Assembly (NCBI GenBank): GCA_016875395.1
Contig: VGRF01000032.1
Span: 1 to 51,168, forward strand
Length of the DNA stretch: 51,168 bases
Reading direction: 5' to 3'
Source: Deltaproteobacteria bacterium
Lineage (GTDB): Bacteria; Myxococcota_A; UBA9160; UBA6930
In this document: positions 33,216 through 41,303 of the stretch, one piece after another
How the letters are laid out: every line of letters begins with the position of its first letter
Position numbering within the stretch: the first letter of the stretch is position 1
Program-made: the position numbers and the translations under genes
The notes under the pieces: model-generated
What the model saw: only the letters and a program-made list of their open reading frames with translations
Told to the model about the DNA's origin: nothing
Database searches by the model: none

Positions 33216-35216
33216 ATGCGCGCGACCCTCCACTGGTTCCTCCACCCCTCGATTCGCGATCGCGACGAGATGCGGCGCGCGCTCCTCGTCGTCGCAGCCT
33301 CGGGGATCGCGGCGGCGATCGCGCTCGTGATCGCGGCCATGCAGGCCGCTTGGGGGATCTGGCAGTCGGCCGCCGTGTGCAGCGTGACGGCGCTGGCGAT
33401 GTGCGGCCCTCCGCTGATCGTGCGCAGCAGCGGGCGCTGGCGCCTCGCCGCTGTGTCGCTTTCGGGGGTGATCTGGATCGCGGCATTTTCGGTGGCCGCG
33501 CTGACCGGAGGCGTGCTCGTCTCGTCGCTCTACTACCTGATCTTCGCGTCAGCGCTCGCGGGCGCGACGCTCGGGGTGCGCCACGCGGTCGGCTTCGCGC
33601 TCGCGACGATCGCCGTCGCGGCTGCTTGTTATGGCGCGCGCTCGGCCGGCATTGCGCCGCCGATCGCGATCGACCCCGAGATCGCGATCTCGTCCGCGAT
33701 GCGCGGCGCGGTGGTGTTCGTGCTCGCGATGGCTGCGCTGGTCGCCGCCTACGAGACGCTGCGCAACGCCACGCAGCGCGACGGCGCGGATAGCGAGCGG
33801 CGCTACCGCGCGATCGCGGACTACGGCCCCGACCTGATCGCGGAGCTCGATGGGCAAGGGCGGATCCTCTACAGCACGGGGCGGGCCGAGGGCTTGCCCG
33901 CCGACCGGATCGGCGTCGCGGCGTTCCGCCGTATCCACCGCGATGATCGGGCGGCGCTGGTCGCGGCCGTGGCGCAGCTCGCAGGGCAGTCCTCCGTGCG
34001 CGTGGGCCCGCTGCGCTGGCTCGCCTCCCGCGGCGCGGTGATGTGGTTCGAGGCCTCGCTCACGCGCGTGGTCGTGGACGGCCAGACGCGAACTCTGGTG
34101 GTGGCGCGGGACGTCACCCAGCGCGTCGAGCTCGAGGAGCAGCTGCGCCACTCCCAGAAGATGCAGGCGGTCGGGCAGCTCGCGAGCGGGATGGCGCACG
34201 ACGTGAACAACTCGCTGATGGTGATCTCCGGCTACGCGGAGGCCTTGGCGGAGCGCGCACGGGGCGAGCCAGCCGCGGAGGCGGCGGTTGCGGAAATCCT
34301 GCGCGCCACGGACCAGAGCGCGGCGATTACCCGCCGCCTCGTCTCGCTCGCCCGGCCCGCGCAAGGAGCGCGCGCGTCGATCGACGTGAACGCGATCGTG
34401 CGCGACAACGAGCGCATGCTGCGCACGCTCGTCGGTGAGAGCTGCAGCTTGCTCCTCGAGCTGAGCCCCAGCACGGCGCCGATTCGCGCCAACCCCGGCG
34501 AGCTCGAGCAAGTGCTCGTGAACCTCGCGGCCAACGCGCGCGATGCGATGCGCGCGGGCGGAACGCTGCGCATCGCCACCGTGGCGCGCGGTGAGCGCGT
34601 CACGTTGGTGGTGCACGACAACGGCGCGGGCATCGACCCGGCCACGCGCGAACGCATCTTCGAGCCGTTCTTCACGACGAAGCCGCCGGGCTTCGGCGCG
34701 GGCCTCGGGCTCTTCGTGGTCTACTCCGTGGTGACGAGCCTCGGCGGCGAGATTCACGTCACTTCGGAGCCGGGCGCCGGCACGCGCTTCACGCTCGATT
34801 TTCCGCTCGCCGCGCGCGCCGTCAGCATCGTGCCCTCGCCGCAGGAATCACTCGGGAATGGACGCGGCGAGCGAATCCTCGTCGCGGAAGATCGGCCGGA
34901 CGTGCGCGCCATCGTGAACGCGACGCTGGTCGAGGCCGGCTACAGCGTCACGCTCGCGGCGGATGGCATCGAGGCGCTCGCGCTCGGCGGCGCGGGTGCA
35001 ATCGACCTCGTGGTCTCGGATGTCGTGATGCCGAGCATGAACGGGATCGAGTTGGTGAAGGCGCTCCGCGAGAAGCGCCCCGCGCTGCGGGCCGTGTTGC
35101 TCTCGGGGCACCCGGGCGAGCTCGCGGAGCTGCCGTCGCGCACGGAGCTGCTGCGCAAACCCTTCCGCGCGGCCGAGCTGCTCGCGGCCGTGCGCGATCA
35201 GCTGGGCGGGCGCTGA
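33216..35216 (+). CDS. Hybrid sensor histidine kinase/response regulator
   Basis: A 666-residue signalling protein. Residues 25-185 carry about six membrane helices and no obvious periplasmic domain. Residues 195-310 are a PAS domain (RYRAIADYGPDLIAELDGQG). The HisKA domain has phospho-accepting His328 in GMAHDVNNS. The ATPase domain has the N box NLAANARDAM, G1 DNGAGIDP and G2 GFGAGLGL. Residues 550-664 form a receiver with Asp602 in VSDVVMP and the conserved Lys in LLRKPF. It would autophosphorylate and pass phosphate to its own receiver; no output regulator gene is adjacent. The ATG 33216 has no strong ribosome site. Confidence 0.9.
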   Translation: MRATLHWFLHPSIRDRDEMRRALLVVAASGIAAAIALVIAAMQAAWGIWQSAAVCSVTALAMCGPPLIVRSSGRWRLAAVSLSGVIWIAAFSVAALTGGVLVSSLYYLIFASALAGATLGVRHAVGFALATIAVAAACYGARSAGIAPPIAIDPEIAISSAMRGAVVFVLAMAALVAAYETLRNATQRDGADSERRYRAIADYGPDLIAELDGQGRILYSTGRAEGLPADRIGVAAFRRIHRDDRAALVAAVAQLAGQSSVRVGPLRWLASRGAVMWFEASLTRVVVDGQTRTLVVARDVTQRVELEEQLRHSQKMQAVGQLASGMAHDVNNSLMVISGYAEALAERARGEPAAEAAVAEILRATDQSAAITRRLVSLARPAQGARASIDVNAIVRDNERMLRTLVGESCSLLLELSPSTAPIRANPGELEQVLVNLAANARDAMRAGGTLRIATVARGERVTLVVHDNGAGIDPATRERIFEPFFTTKPPGFGAGLGLFVVYSVVTSLGGEIHVTSEPGAGTRFTLDFPLAARAVSIVPSPQESLGNGRGERILVAEDRPDVRAIVNATLVEAGYSVTLAADGIEALALGGAGAIDLVVSDVVMPSMNGIELVKALREKRPALRAVLLSGHPGELAELPSRTELLRKPFRAAELLAAVRDQLGGR

Positions 35217-35298
35217 GCAGGGCCAGATTCCCCGGCACGGCCCGCGAAATTCGGCGCGCACCCGCGTAGAATCGGCGTCTTTTCCGAAGGAGCCGCCG

Positions 35299-36522
35299 AT
35301 GGCCGATCTACGCGAGATGGACGAAGCCGAGCTGCGTGCGCGCGTGCGCAAGCTGCTCGCGGAAGCGCATCCCGAGCGCACCGACTCGATCACGTTCCGG
35401 CGCAAGCAGTTCGAGCACGGCCTCGCGCTGGTTCACTTCCCCGAGGGCCACGGCGGCCTCGGCATCAGCCCGAAGCAACAGCTCACGGTGCTCGACGAGA
35501 TCCAGAAGCACTCCAAGGTCGTGCACCACGACCCGCCGGCGGGAACGATCGGCATCGGCATGGGCATGCCGACGGTGCTCACCTACGGGAGCGAGAAGCA
35601 GAAGAAGTACCACCTGCCGCGCATCTTCTCGGGCGAGGACATCTGGTGTCAGATGTTCAGCGAGCCGAGCGCGGGCTCGGACGTCGCGGGCCTCGCGTCG
35701 CGCGCGGTTAGCGACGGCGACCACTGGGTCGTGAACGGCCAGAAGGTGTGGACCTCGGTCGCGCACCTCTCGAGCTGGGGCATGCTCGTCGTGCGCACGA
35801 ACCCCGACGTGCCGAAGCACGACGGCCTCTCGTACTTCATCCTCGACATGAAGACCCCCGGGGTGACGGTGCGCCCGCTCTACCAGATCACCGCCGAGGC
35901 CGAGTTCAACGAAGTGTTCTTCGACAACGTGCGCATCCCGCACGAGAACATGCTCGGCAAGGAAGGCCAGGGCTGGCGCGTCGCGATCACGACGCTGATG
36001 AACGAGCGCGTCGCGATCGGCGGCGGCGGCGCCAAGCGCAAAGGCGCGGGCTCGGCGCAGCTCGTGAAGCTGTGGAAGGACCGCAAGGCCGGCGCGCTCT
36101 CGCCGGCGCAGGAGGCGATGCTGCGCGATCGCGTGACGCGCTCGTACATGGACAACGAGTTGTTACGGATCACCTCGCAGCGCGCGCGCGCGGCGCAGAA
36201 GCAGGGCAACCCGGGCCCGGAGGGCTCGGTGATGAAGCTCGCGCAGGCCGACATCAACAAGCACATGTGGGAGCTCGCGATGGACGTGCTCGGCCAGGAC
36301 GCGCTCGCGTTCGAGGCCGGCTACCAGCTGCGCCAGAGCGGCTTCGAGTCGCGCTCGCTCGAGTCCGCCGCGAAGTACATGTTCCTGCGCTCGCGCGCGA
36401 ACTCGATCGAAGGCGGCACGAGCGAGATCATGAAAAACATCCTCGGCGAGCGCGTGCTGGGCCTGCCGGGCGACCCGCGCGTCGACAAGGACGTGCCGTG
36501 GAAGGACATCCCGCGCTCGTGA
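35299..36522 (+). CDS. Acyl-CoA dehydrogenase
   Basis: A 407-residue FadE-type enzyme catalysing alpha,beta-dehydrogenation of an acyl-CoA with FAD. CQMFSEPSAGSDVAGLASRA is the flavin loop, VVNGQKVWTSVAH follows, and NSIEGGTSEIMKN near the C-terminus has the Glu in the usual medium-chain catalytic position. ATG 35299 is preceded by AAGGAG. A second acyl-CoA dehydrogenase gene lies 163 bases downstream on the same strand, separated by a hairpin and a repeated element. The two may form a heteromer like the 19504/20696 pair. Contains TTGTTACGG at 36160-36168 (Leu-Leu-Arg). Confidence 0.9.
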   Translation: MADLREMDEAELRARVRKLLAEAHPERTDSITFRRKQFEHGLALVHFPEGHGGLGISPKQQLTVLDEIQKHSKVVHHDPPAGTIGIGMGMPTVLTYGSEKQKKYHLPRIFSGEDIWCQMFSEPSAGSDVAGLASRAVSDGDHWVVNGQKVWTSVAHLSSWGMLVVRTNPDVPKHDGLSYFILDMKTPGVTVRPLYQITAEAEFNEVFFDNVRIPHENMLGKEGQGWRVAITTLMNERVAIGGGGAKRKGAGSAQLVKLWKDRKAGALSPAQEAMLRDRVTRSYMDNELLRITSQRARAAQKQGNPGPEGSVMKLAQADINKHMWELAMDVLGQDALAFEAGYQLRQSGFESRSLESAAKYMFLRSRANSIEGGTSEIMKNILGERVLGLPGDPRVDKDVPWKDIPRS

Positions 36523-36617
36523 CGAGCGCGGAGCTTCCCACGCGAACCTCAAACCTCACTGAAAGAGCAAACCACTCCGCCGCGACCGAACGCGGCTCGT
36601 GAAGCGCAAGCGGTCCA

Positions 36618-36634
36618 GCACGGCGAAGCCGTGC
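36618..36634. repeat. Perfect 7-bp hairpin between acyl-CoA dehydrogenase genes
   Basis: GCACGGC, GAA, GCCGTGC forms a perfect GC-rich stem-loop with a GAA loop in the 163-base gap. No T-run follows, so it is not a classical intrinsic terminator. It lies directly upstream of the second copy of the 28-base repeat and may be part of the same mobile or repetitive element, since copy 1 lacks it. Confidence 0.6.
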
Positions 36635-36639
36635 AGGCC

Positions 36640-36667
36640 GCGCGCAGCGAGGCGAAGCCGAGCGGAG
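36640..36667 (+). repeat. 28-base intergenic repeat, copy 2
   Basis: Identical over 28 bases to 30393-30420. It ends 18 bases before the start codon of the following acyl-CoA dehydrogenase, so it could influence its translation. In this copy an extra segment with a hairpin separates it from the shared GCAAGCG string. Confidence 0.85.
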
Positions 36668-36685
36668 TTCGAAAAGGACGTTGTC

Positions 36686-37804
36686 ATGCCTGCGGATTTC
36701 GTTTTCACCGACGAGCACCAAGAGCTGCGCAAGACGGTGCGCGCGTTTCTCGACAAGCGTTCGGACGAGAAGGCCGTGCGCGCGACGATGACGAGCGAGC
36801 GGGGCTACGACCCTGAGGTCTGGAAACAGCTCGCGGAAGAGCTCGGCCTCGTGGGGCTGATCATTCCCGAGCAGCACGGCGGCGCCGGCTTCGGCGCGGT
36901 CGAGCTGCTGATCGCGATGGAAGAGATAGGGCGCTCGCTCCTGTGCGCGCCGTATCTCGGCACGTCGGTGTTCGCGGCGAGCGCGCTGCTCACCTGCGCG
37001 AACGAGGTGGCGCAAAAGGAGCTGCTGCCGAAGATCGCGTCGGGCGCGTGCATCGCGTCGGTGGCGCACGCCGAGCCGAACGGGCGCTGGGACCTCGCCG
37101 GCGTCACGCTGCGGGCCAGCGGCTCGGGCGCGACCGTGACGCTCACGGGCGAGAAGACGCTCGTGCTCGACGGCCACGTCGCGAACGTGCTGCTCGTGGT
37201 GGCGCGCACCGACGCGGGGCTCGAGCTGCTGCGTGTCGACGCGAACTCCGCGGGCGTGACGCGCAGCGCGATCCCGCCGCTCGACCTCACGCGCAAGCTC
37301 GCGCGCGTGTCGTTCGCGAACACGCCGGCGACGCGCATCTCGAGCGGCGACCAGACCGCGAACTTGGGGCGCGTGCTCGCGCTGGTGTGCTCGGCGCTCG
37401 CGGCGGAGCAGGTGGGCGGCGCGCAGAAGGTCCTCGACATGGGCACGGAATACGCGAAGACGCGTCTCCAATTCGGCCGCCCGATCGGCAGCTACCAGGG
37501 CATCAAGCACAAGCTCGCCGAGATGCTCGTGAACGTGGAGATGGCGAAGAGCGCCGCTTACAACGCGCTCTTCAGCTACGCCTCGAACGAGCCCGACTTC
37601 GTGGAGGCCGCCGCGCTCGCGAAGGCCTACTGCAGCGAGGTGTACTTCCGCGCTGCCGCCGACAACATCCAGATCCACGGCGGCATGGGCTTCACGTGGG
37701 AAGCCGCGCCGCATCTCTACTTCAAGCGCGCGAAGGCGAGCGAGCTCCTGTTCGGCGATGCCGCGCATCACCGCGAGGAGCTGGCGAAGCACGTCGGGTT
37801 GTAG
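36686..37804 (+). CDS. Acyl-CoA dehydrogenase, partner-type
   Basis: A 372-residue acyl-CoA dehydrogenase homologue. It begins DFVFTDEHQELRKTVRAFL, has LGLVGLIIPEQHGGAGFGAV in the helical domain, a reduced middle domain, and YAKTRLQFGRPIGSYQGIKH plus IQIHGGMGFTWEAAPHLYFK at the C-terminal end. This is the profile of the smaller partner in steroid-type heteromeric enzymes, similar to the gene at 20696. The ATG at 36686 follows AAAAGGA. It probably cooperates with the upstream dehydrogenase at 35299. Substrate unknown. Confidence 0.88.
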   Translation: MPADFVFTDEHQELRKTVRAFLDKRSDEKAVRATMTSERGYDPEVWKQLAEELGLVGLIIPEQHGGAGFGAVELLIAMEEIGRSLLCAPYLGTSVFAASALLTCANEVAQKELLPKIASGACIASVAHAEPNGRWDLAGVTLRASGSGATVTLTGEKTLVLDGHVANVLLVVARTDAGLELLRVDANSAGVTRSAIPPLDLTRKLARVSFANTPATRISSGDQTANLGRVLALVCSALAAEQVGGAQKVLDMGTEYAKTRLQFGRPIGSYQGIKHKLAEMLVNVEMAKSAAYNALFSYASNEPDFVEAAALAKAYCSEVYFRAAADNIQIHGGMGFTWEAAPHLYFKRAKASELLFGDAAHHREELAKHVGL

Positions 37805-37874
37805 TCGGAGGGCGCCTTGGTTTGCAGCGCGCGCCCACGCGGGTCAGAGTGCCTCCATCGAGGAGGCCGCCTGC

Positions 37875-39086
37875 ATGTACGACCGCCGCGAATTCCTCTT
37901 CCGCAGCGCCGCACTCGGTGCAGTCCCTCTCGTCGCGACGCTCGGCGTCGACGCGGCGGGCGCAGCGCAGCCGCCGCTCGCGCCGCAGGTGCGTCGCAAA
38001 GTCCCGCTAGGGCGAACGGGGCTCCTGATCCCTGACATCGGCTTCGGCGCCTCGCGCCTCTCGGGCGACGTTGCGCTCGTGCAGCACGCGCTCGCGCGCG
38101 GCATCACCTACTACGACACGGCGGAGAGCTACGCAGGCAGCGAGTCCGAGTCGACGCTCGGCCGCGCGCTCGCGGGGCGGCGCGACGAGGTGGTGCTCGC
38201 GACGAAGACTCACGGCGGCGCGCACACGTCGCGCGCGGAGCTGATGGCGTCGCTCGATGCGAGCCTCGCGCGGCTGCGCACGGATCGCGTCGAGGTCTTC
38301 TTCAACCACGCCGTGAACGGCACGGATCGGCTGCGCAACGAGGAGTGGTTCGAGTTCGCGTCTCGCGCGAAGCAGGCGGGCAAGATCCGCTTCACCGGCA
38401 TCTCGGGCCACGGCGGGAACCTCGTCGAGTGCCTCGACCTCGCAGTGGCGGAGAAGCTCGTCGACGTCCTGCTCGTCGCGTTCAACTTCGGGCAAGACCC
38501 CGCGTTCTACGAGCGCTTCACGGGCAGCTTCGACTTCATCGCGACGCAGCCCGAGCTGCCGCGCGTGCTGAAGAAGGCGAAGGCGAGCGGCATCGGCGTC
38601 GTCGCGATGAAGACGCTGCGCGGGGCACGCCTCAACGACATGCGCCCGTACGAGCGCGGCGGCGCCACCTTCGCGCAGGCCGCCTTCCGCTGGGTGCTCG
38701 CGAGCGGGCTCGCCGATGCGCTCGTGGTCACGATGAGCAGCACGGCGCAGCTCGACGAGTTTCTCGGAGCTTCGGGGTTCACGGCGCTTCACGCTGAAGA
38801 CGCCGCGTTGTTACGGCGCTACGCGAAGCGCAGCGAGACCACGCAGTGCCGGTACGGCTGCAGCGACTGCGCGAGTGCGTGCCCGCTCGGCGTCTCGATC
38901 CCCGACGCACTGCGGCTACGCATGTACGCCGAGGACTACGGCGCGCCCGAGCTCGCGAGCGAAGCACGCGCCGAGGCGGGGAACCTCGGCGCGTGCCTCG
39001 GCTGCGACGGCACGCCGTGCGCGAGCGCGTGCCCCCACGGCGTCGCGATCGACGTGCTCGTGCAGCGCGCGGCGCGGATCTCCTGA
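37875..39086 (+). CDS. Tat-exported aldo/keto reductase with C-terminal ferredoxin domain
   Basis: A 403-residue protein. The N-terminus MYDRREFLFRSAALG is a twin-arginine signal, so the folded enzyme is probably exported. Residues 38-320 form an aldo/keto reductase barrel (Asp and Tyr in YYDTAESYAGSESE, Lys in VVLATKTH, His in VFFNHAV). The last 85 residues have two cysteine clusters, CRYGCSDCASACP and CLGCDGTPCASACP, that can bind two [4Fe-4S] clusters. This suggests electron transfer through the Fe-S domain and not NADPH in the periplasm. AGGAGG stands 8 bases before the ATG. TTGTTACGG lies at 38808-38816 (Leu-Leu-Arg). Confidence 0.88.
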   Translation: MYDRREFLFRSAALGAVPLVATLGVDAAGAAQPPLAPQVRRKVPLGRTGLLIPDIGFGASRLSGDVALVQHALARGITYYDTAESYAGSESESTLGRALAGRRDEVVLATKTHGGAHTSRAELMASLDASLARLRTDRVEVFFNHAVNGTDRLRNEEWFEFASRAKQAGKIRFTGISGHGGNLVECLDLAVAEKLVDVLLVAFNFGQDPAFYERFTGSFDFIATQPELPRVLKKAKASGIGVVAMKTLRGARLNDMRPYERGGATFAQAAFRWVLASGLADALVVTMSSTAQLDEFLGASGFTALHAEDAALLRRYAKRSETTQCRYGCSDCASACPLGVSIPDALRLRMYAEDYGAPELASEARAEAGNLGACLGCDGTPCASACPHGVAIDVLVQRAARIS

Positions 39087-39087
39087 G

Positions 39088-39741
39088 CTACGCGGCGCGC
39101 AGGCGCCGCGCGAACAGCGCGAGTCCGCCGAGGCCCGCAGCCAGTAACAACATCACGCCCGGCTCGGGCAGAGCGACCCAGCTGAAGCCGTGCTGGACCG
39201 AGCCGAAGCCCGCGACGTCGCCCGGCGTCATCCCGAACAGCTGCAGCCCGGCGAGTGTGCTCAGCAACTGCGTCGCGACGAAGCTTGCGTTCGCGTTCGA
39301 GCCCGTGCCCCCCGCCTGAGTGAGCAGCACCCCGAGGTTCGCGCCGTTCGACATGCCGGTCGTTGCGATCGCGATGGCGCCTGGACCGAATGCGATCCCA
39401 CTCGTCTGCAGCGTCGCCGCGTTCAGCGCGAGTCCCGCGCCCGCACTGACCTGATAAGCGAGCGACACGCCGCCGAACGCAGCGGGCCCGATCACTGCGA
39501 GCGGCCCGCTTACGATGAAGCCCGTCGCGGTGGGCACGACGGTGTACTGCGAGAGATCGACGGGCAGCGTGCCCGACAATCCGATGCTGCCCGCGGCGAA
39601 CTCGAACGTGAGCTCTCCCCCGGTCGTGGTGAAGCTCGCGCCGGCGTTCAGATCTTGCAGCGTCAGCGCGCCGCTCCTGGCCGGTGCGAGCAGTGCGCTC
39701 GCGAGTGCGAGCACGGAGACGAAGCGAGCGATGCGTCGCAT
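39088..39741 (-). CDS. PEP-CTERM-sorted exported protein
   Basis: A 217-residue exported protein. MRRIARFVSVLALASALL is the signal peptide. The mature part is Gly/Ala/Thr-rich with no known domain. The end reads LPEPGVMLLLAAGLGGLALF followed by ARRLRAA. This is the PEP-CTERM sorting signal (Pro-Glu-Pro, hydrophobic helix, basic tail), recognised by exosortase for export to the surface or extracellular matrix. The organism should therefore encode an exosortase elsewhere. ATG 39741 with AGGAGGG upstream is preferred over an ATG 51 bases earlier. Function of the body is unknown. Confidence 0.85.
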   Translation of the reverse strand: MRRIARFVSVLALASALLAPARSGALTLQDLNAGASFTTTGGELTFEFAAGSIGLSGTLPVDLSQYTVVPTATGFIVSGPLAVIGPAAFGGVSLAYQVSAGAGLALNAATLQTSGIAFGPGAIAIATTGMSNGANLGVLLTQAGGTGSNANASFVATQLLSTLAGLQLFGMTPGDVAGFGSVQHGFSWVALPEPGVMLLLAAGLGGLALFARRLRAA

Positions 39742-39927
39742 GACGCCCTCCTGGCGGTGCGCCGCACATCGTGTGCGGCATGGCCAAGACATCGGTGGGG
39801 GCGTCGCGGCGCGATGTGAGGGAGCGCGCCGAAGGCCGTGTGTGAGTTGCGCGCAGCGCGCATGCGCGGGGGCTGCGCGCTCCAGGAATGCTGGCTGGCG
39901 CTCGGCTACTGCGTTGCGTATCGCGCG

Positions 39928-40788
39928 CTAGTCGCGGTCACCCATCACCGTTCGCCAGCGCGCGAGGAAGCGCTCGGCGTCAGGCTCCGCATGCAGCCGC
40001 ACCCACTCGTCGTCCGAGAGTGCGGCTCGTCCCGCGAGATTGCGCGCGGCGTCGCGGCCGACTGGCCAACGCAGCCGCGCCTCGCGCGACTCCACGGCGT
40101 CGGCCACCACTTCGCCCACGAGCTCCGCGCTCGAGCCCACCTCGGCATCGCGAGTGAAGACGGCGCCAGTGCGCGCATACAGCCCCTGATAACTCGTGCC
40201 GCGCGGCCACGGCGTCGACTTTTCCTGCGCCGCGGTGAACGTGAGTCCGGGCTCCACGATCGCGACGCGAATCCCGAGCGGCGCCAGCTCGAGGGCGAGC
40301 GCTTCGAGCGCGGCTTCCGCTGCGAACTTGGAGGCCGAGTAGGCCGCGTTCGTGGGGTGCACGATGCGCCCCGATTGGGACGTCACCGCAACGACCGCGC
40401 CGCTGCCGCGCGCGCGAAAATGCGGCAGCACGGCCTGCGCGCAGCGCACGATGCCGAGCACGTTCGTCTCGTAGAGCGCGCGGAACGTCGCGAGCGGCGT
40501 CTCCTCGAACGCCGCACCCGCGTGGAAGCCCGCGTTCGCGACGAGCGCATCGATGCGGCCGTGCGCCGCGATCGCGTCGGCAATCGCGCGCGCGACCGAC
40601 GCGTCGTCGGTCACATCGAGCTGCGCGAGCGAGACCGGCAGCGACTCGCGCTGCGCGCTCTCGCGCAGCTGTTCACCGCGCGCGAAGGCGCGCATCGTCG
40701 CCACCACGCGATGCCCGCGGCGCGCGAGCGCGAGCGCCGCGGCGCGACCGATGCCGGTGCTCGCGCCGGTGACGAGGACGACGCTCAC
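39928..40788 (-). CDS. Short-chain dehydrogenase/reductase
   Basis: A 286-residue classical SDR. It starts SVVLVTGASTGIGRAAALA, and has NAGFHAGAAFEETPL, Ser in VTSQSGRIVHP and Tyr-x-x-x-Lys in YSASKFAA. ATMRAFARGEQL after the second strand, with Arg, suggests NADP(H). The C-terminal part is longer than in FabG-type enzymes, as in 17-beta-hydroxysteroid-dehydrogenase-like members. The GTG at 40788 overlaps the VOC gene stop (GTGA), so the two genes are co-translated. Substrate unknown. Confidence 0.88.
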   Translation of the reverse strand: MSVVLVTGASTGIGRAAALALARRGHRVVATMRAFARGEQLRESAQRESLPVSLAQLDVTDDASVARAIADAIAAHGRIDALVANAGFHAGAAFEETPLATFRALYETNVLGIVRCAQAVLPHFRARGSGAVVAVTSQSGRIVHPTNAAYSASKFAAEAALEALALELAPLGIRVAIVEPGLTFTAAQEKSTPWPRGTSYQGLYARTGAVFTRDAEVGSSAELVGEVVADAVESREARLRWPVGRDAARNLAGRAALSDDEWVRLHAEPDAERFLARWRTVMGDRD

Positions 40789-41243
40789 TGCGCGCGAATC
40801 GCCATCGGGTGCTCGGGCTTCAGCACCTTCAGCAGCTCGATCACGTTGCCGTCGGGATCGCGGCCGTACGCGAACCACAGCTCGTCCGTCTTCTGCGCGG
40901 GGCAGTGGAACTTCATGCCGAGCGCCTCGCAGCGGGCTTGCTCCTGGTCCACGTCGTCCACGAGCAGGCAGATGTGCGTATAGCCGTGATCGCTGACGGG
41001 CCGGTTCTGGTTCTGCGGCGTCGGCGCCGGCTGCGCGAACTCGAACAGCTCCAGCATCGAGTCGCCGCTGCGCAGCATCGCCGCGCGGGCCGCAGAGTCC
41101 GGGAGCCCGAGCACGGCGTTGATCGACTTCACGCCGCGCGGCCAGCCCATGCCGTGGACGCGCTTGAAGTGGAAGACGCGCTCGTAGAAGTCGACGAGGC
41201 GGTCGAGGTTCGGCGTCGAGATCGCGGTGTGGTGAATGCGCAT
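40785..41243 (-). CDS. VOC/glyoxalase-family protein
   Basis: A 152-residue glyoxalase-fold protein. MRIHHTAISTPNLDRLVDFY gives the first metal-ligand His, and YTHICLLVDDVDQEQARCE opens the second module with another His. FAYGRDPDGNVIELLKV carries the typical final-strand Glu, so the metal site seems complete. Relatives are dioxygenases, epimerases or lyases. GAGGAG is present 6-11 bases upstream of the ATG. It is divergent from the selenoprotein gene (60 bases apart), so the two may share a control region. Confidence 0.85.
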   Translation of the reverse strand: MRIHHTAISTPNLDRLVDFYERVFHFKRVHGMGWPRGVKSINAVLGLPDSAARAAMLRSGDSMLELFEFAQPAPTPQNQNRPVSDHGYTHICLLVDDVDQEQARCEALGMKFHCPAQKTDELWFAYGRDPDGNVIELLKVLKPEHPMAIRAQ

Positions 41244-41303
41244 GGAGTCTCCTCTGCAGCGCATGATGCGGGCGCGATAGCCTCCGCGCATCGGGAGAGC
41301 GGA

